NCBI GenBank assembly: GCA_030431185.1
Contig: JAUIJO010000165.1
Span: 1 to 7,250 of the forward strand
From: Gammaproteobacteria bacterium
GTDB lineage: Bacteria; Pseudomonadota; Gammaproteobacteria; Xanthomonadales; Xanthomonadaceae
Direction of reading: 5' to 3'
Length of the DNA: 7,250 bases
The notes under the pieces: generated by a model
The model's database searches: none
Told to the model about the DNA's origin: nothing
Seen by the model: the letters and a program-made list of their open reading frames with translations, nothing else
Program-made: the position numbers and the translations under genes
Shown here: positions 5,202-7,250 of the stretch, one piece after another
How positions within the stretch are numbered: position 1 is the first letter of the stretch
Layout: every line of letters starts with the position of its first letter

Positions 5202-5879
5202 CTAATGAACCGGGGCGACGCGGCGCTTGCGAAAGCGGTACAGGCCGTACGCGACCGCTACCACCGCAGTCAACGTCGCAGGAACCAGCAGCGCGAGGTA
5301 GCTGAAGTGCTGGAACGCCACCGTGCCGGCGAAGCCGCCACAGAAGAAGCCGGAAATCACCAGGCAGCAGAGCCGCAATCGACGCGCGTCCACCGGCATG
5401 CCGCGCAGGGCGTGACCCATGAAGATGCCGAGGTCCGTGAACATGCCGGACACGTGCGTGGTGCGTATGACGGCACCGCTATAGGTACTGACCATGGCGT
5501 TCTGTAACCCGCAAGCCGCCGCCGCGGCATACATGCCATAGGCGCTGCCGTGCTGGAGAAGCGGGACCGACGCGAACAGCAGTGCCGACACCAGCAGTAG
5601 CGCCACGCCGTAGCTGCGCCCGATCTGCAGCGTGCTGTCCTGGATGATGAAGCCGCTCAGGACGCAGCCCGCCACGAACGCAGCGAGAAGTGCGCCAAAG
5701 TGCAGCGCGGACGGGACGTCGAACGTGGCGACGGCCGAAGCCAACAACGACGTATTGCCGGTCAGATGGGTGATGGCCTGATGCTCGAATCCGAGCAGGC
5801 CCACGACGTTGACGACGCCTGCAATGAAGGCCAACGCCCAGGCGCCCGTCCAGACCCAGCGGGGAAGCTTTGAAATCAT
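5202..5879 (-). CDS. DUF1275 (YoaK-like) membrane protein
   Basis: A 225-residue integral membrane protein, the usual length of the family, with about six or seven hydrophobic segments. Family motifs are clear: N-terminal WALAFIAGVVNVVGLLGF (14-31) followed by THLTGNTS (37-44), and in the second half NAMVSTYSGAVIRTTHVSGMFTDLG, the internal counterpart with TTHVSG. It ends with a basic tail (RFRKRR). The family has no established function; transport has been proposed from its inverted-repeat topology. ATG 5879 fits the usual N-terminus. An upstream in-frame ATG at 5921 has GGAGG touching it, too close for normal use, and would add 14 charged residues. The upstream region carries the 21-bp array and REP pair, so expression may be affected by them (inference). 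Confidence 0.92.
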   Translation of the reverse strand: MISKLPRWVWTGAWALAFIAGVVNVVGLLGFEHQAITHLTGNTSLLASAVATFDVPSALHFGALLAAFVAGCVLSGFIIQDSTLQIGRSYGVALLLVSALLFASVPLLQHGSAYGMYAAAAACGLQNAMVSTYSGAVIRTTHVSGMFTDLGIFMGHALRGMPVDARRLRLCCLVISGFFCGGFAGTVAFQHFSYLALLVPATLTAVVAVAYGLYRFRKRRVAPVH

Positions 5880-5946
5880 TGGATCTGCACGATGTCCATG
5901 AGCGGCCTGACGCCGGGTCATCCTCCGAATACGAACATCGAGCCCG

Positions 5947-6525
5947 ATGCACCCCGTAGTCGAGACGGTACCAAACCTGAAAGCGTCCGCGGGCGTTGAG
6001 TGCCTCCGCCCGCCTGTGTCCCGGCAGGCACCGCCGCCCCGGATGCGCCGCGCTTGTCCGGGCTGCGCCGACCGGCAAACGCCCGAAACCGTCGCCCGGA
6101 CAAGGCCGGAAGACCGCATCCGGGGGCACGCCTTCCGACGCGCGCCTGATCGCACGGACCTCGCCCGACAGGTCCCGCACCTGGGCGACGGGGTCGGCGA
6201 CCTCGCGCGTGAGGTGCGCGCGCTCGCCGACGAGGCCCGCAACCTCGCCCACAAGGTCCGGCACCTCGTGGATGAGGTCCGGAACCTCTCGCGTGAGGTC
6301 GGGAACCTGGACGATGAGGTCTGGAACCTCTCACACGAGGTCTGGAACCTCATCGATGAGGTTCGAGACCTCGTTTTAGACGGAGATCGCCGCATGATCG
6401 ACGAAGAAGTCGCGAAGACTGCCCGCAAGCGCATTGCTCGCGTCCAGTCCCTCGATCGGTCAGTGCAACGCGCCGGACGGCCTCAAACAGGAAACTTCGT
6501 GCGGCGCATGCGCCCTACGGACTGA
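5947..6525 (+). CDS. Doubtful plus-strand frame containing a heptad-repeat coiled coil
   Basis: A 192-residue open frame crosses the gap upstream of the DUF1275 gene. Its N-terminal third is encoded by REP-like sequence and looks non-coding. Residues from about 71 to 144 are a regular heptad series (for example NLSREVG, NLDDEVW, NLSHEVW, NLIDEVR) with Val and Leu alternating 3-4, as in a leucine-zipper-like coil. The C-terminal part is charged and basic (KTARKRIARVQ). There is no Shine-Dalgarno sequence before the ATG, and any real start might lie later. Because each DNA unit is palindromic, the minus strand encodes a similar heptad pattern, interrupted by one stop, so the coil may be a by-product of the repeat. 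Confidence 0.2.
   Translation: MHPVVETVPNLKASAGVECLRPPVSRQAPPPRMRRACPGCADRQTPETVARTRPEDRIRGHAFRRAPDRTDLARQVPHLGDGVGDLAREVRALADEARNLAHKVRHLVDEVRNLSREVGNLDDEVWNLSHEVWNLIDEVRDLVLDGDRRMIDEEVAKTARKRIARVQSLDRSVQRAGRPQTGNFVRRMRPTD
6037..6063 (+). repeat. REP-like hairpin repeat, copy 2 (first of an inverted pair)
   Basis: CCCCGGATGCG (6037-6047) and CTTGTCCGGGC (6053-6063) flank a short GC centre. CCCGGA pairs with TCCGGG and GCG with CGC inside. It forms an inverted pair with the copy at 6094-6126, in the manner of a BIME. Confidence 0.7.
6094..6126 (-). repeat. REP-like hairpin repeat, copy 3 (second of an inverted pair)
   Basis: GCCCGGACAAG (6094-6104) and CGCATCCGGGG (6115-6125) are the exact reverse complements of the two arms at 6037-6063. 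Only the centre differs (10 bases here, 5 there). Identical arms with a variable centre are typical of REP families, where the stems are conserved by structure. Confidence 0.7.
6157..6378. repeat. Tandem array of ten 21-bp palindromic units plus a partial unit
   Basis: Units begin at 6157, 6178, 6199, 6220, 6241, 6262, 6283, 6304, 6325 and 6346, with a partial unit from 6367. The consensus is [ACG]ACCTC-N6-GAGGTC-N-GG, so each unit carries the inverted repeat ACCTC/GAGGT. The most regular copies are 5 to 10; copies 1, 2 and 4 have drifted. Two folding registers compete: ACCTC-N6-GAGGT within a unit, and GAGGT-N5-ACCTC across unit borders. The 21-bp length equals two helical turns, so any bound dimers would line up on one face of the DNA, and it also equals seven codons. 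The array lies about 280 bases upstream of the DUF1275 start. It could be a tandem operator, a structured RNA region, or a coding repeat. Confidence 0.9.
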
Positions 6526-6594
6526 CGAAGCGGGGTACGGGTCATCGCGAACACACCTGCCACTCCACCGCCTCCGTCTCCTTGTTTGCACCAC

Positions 6595-6957
6595 TCAAGG
6601 TGCATCCACGGTTTTGGTTGCATCAACCATCACCAGCCGACCCTCCCGATCAAAGGCGACACTTGCCTGAATGGTCGCCCGCCTCAGGAATCCTTCCCAG
6701 TACTCCCTATAAATGAAATCAATCGACAGATCTCCCACCACCCTGTCTTGATCCTCCAACCACACCCCGTGGTCGCGAAGCCGGATATCTTGAATACCCT
6801 TCTCAGCCAACTCGAGAATTACCCGATCCATATCCATTCCGGGCTCGAGAAAGCCCTCGATCTCCTGGACGAAATGGCTCTCCGTTCTATTGGGCCCAGC
6901 ACAGCCTAGAGCCGCGACAAGGATTAGAGCTGCGATGATTCTTGATATGTTCTTCAT
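6595..6957 (-). CDS. Small lipoprotein of unknown function, lower GC than its surroundings
   Basis: The protein has 120 residues. Residues 1-19 form a lipoprotein signal: MKNISR, a hydrophobic stretch IIAALILVAA, then A-L-G-C with Cys19 as the probable lipid site (Ala at -3 is a weaker fit than Leu). The exported part of about 100 residues is acidic and mixes helical and strand-like stretches (EIEGFLEPGMDMDRVILELAEKG, then alternating hydrophobic ATIQASVAFDREGRLVMVDATKTV). The strand-like end suggests a small alpha/beta domain. I do not recognise the family. ATG 6957 is chosen because the signal peptide begins there; ribosome binding is weak. The composition is much less GC-rich than neighbouring genes (30 of 60 bases G or C in 6661-6720), and A/T-ending codons are frequent. 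This suggests acquisition from elsewhere or relaxed selection. Confidence 0.8.
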   Translation of the reverse strand: MKNISRIIAALILVAALGCAGPNRTESHFVQEIEGFLEPGMDMDRVILELAEKGIQDIRLRDHGVWLEDQDRVVGDLSIDFIYREYWEGFLRRATIQASVAFDREGRLVMVDATKTVDAP

Positions 6958-7250
6958 CGCCCGGACGGGTGATTTTTGGCGCGTGGCCATGGTTGGGAAG
7001 TTCGAGCCCCGTGTAGAAGCGCGATGCATCGTACGGTAGCGAGCAAGGATCCTTCCTCCGGTGCCGCCTCTCGCCCACTGCGTGCTACGGGCTGGGCTTG
7101 TCTGCTTATCGTCGGCCATACCCGCCACGAGGCCTACCGCATCGGCATGGCCGCGACTTCGATGACATCCAGGCACGGGTCTTGCCCGGTCAGATGGGGT
7201 CTACGAACCGGCGCTGGGCATGCCCAGTTCGGCATGGTCGAAGGGGACCC
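6958..7250. other. Right-end region without a recognised gene
   Basis: No domain is recognisable on either strand. A plus-strand frame from ATG 7024 stays open to the edge (75 codons) and a minus-strand frame reads through from 7176 into the lipoprotein. Neither has a Shine-Dalgarno sequence or familiar motif. A perfect 14-bp palindrome, CTGGGCATGCCCAG, lies at 7214-7227. The region probably contains the lipoprotein promoter, but no convincing boxes were found. Confidence 0.4.

Noticed and set aside
6157..6378. CRISPR-like array
   Set aside because: The units are contiguous 21-mers with no unique spacers, and there are no cas genes.
5880..6434. N-terminal extension of the DUF1275 frame through the repeat array
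   Set aside because: The extension is Ser/Arg-rich sequence read off the 21-bp repeats and REP elements in another frame. The family N-terminus begins at 5879.
6503..6514. 12-bp palindrome GGCGCATGCGCC
   Set aside because: Short GC-rich palindromes of this size are common in such DNA, and nothing nearby supports a function.

Overview
The window is GC-rich DNA (well above 65% over most of its length by eye). Gene content and protein style suggest a Xanthomonadaceae/Lysobacteraceae-type gammaproteobacterium (Lysobacter, Luteimonas, Stenotrophomonas group). This is inferred from family resemblance and REP-like repeats, not from a database search. Nearly all genes lie on the minus strand; the one clear plus-strand gene is a lipoprotein at 2274-3047. 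Many very long open frames are high-GC shadows, including one on the plus strand (996-3047) that runs across several genes.

Layout from left to right. The 5' part of an exported protein gene on the minus strand runs off the left edge (1-232). A compact, translationally coupled minus-strand trio follows upstream of it: a two-HTH AraC-type regulator without a sensor domain (999-1475), a VOC/glyoxalase-fold protein (571-1002) and a tiny two-helix membrane protein (356-574). They are joined by ATGA and GTGA overlaps. Upstream of these is a GFA-type zinc protein (1590-1994), divergent from a Sel1-like lipoprotein (2274-3047). The lipoprotein gene converges on an exported protein with two aspartic-protease DTG motifs (3234-4130). 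Next come a cold-shock-domain/DUF1294 membrane protein (4360-4956) with a plausible sigma70 promoter and a 55-nt leader, and a DUF1275 (YoaK-like) membrane protein (5202-5879).

Upstream of the DUF1275 gene lies 715 bases with no secure gene. It holds an inverted pair of REP-like hairpins and a striking array of ten 21-bp tandem units (6157-6366) plus a partial unit. Each unit is itself a degenerate ACCTC-N6-GAGGT palindrome and, read in phase on the plus strand, encodes a coiled-coil heptad. The right end carries a small lipoprotein gene of distinctly lower GC (6595-6957) and then about 290 bases without a recognised gene.

Functionally the genes are mostly small accessory cell-envelope and stress or detoxification functions. 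The only convincing co-expressed unit is AraC-VOC-membrane protein. No IS element with an intact transposase, CRISPR array, tRNA or rRNA is visible. The best candidates for something undescribed are the palindromic 21-bp heptad array and, less strongly, the orphan plus-strand hairpin with a T7 tract near 5190.
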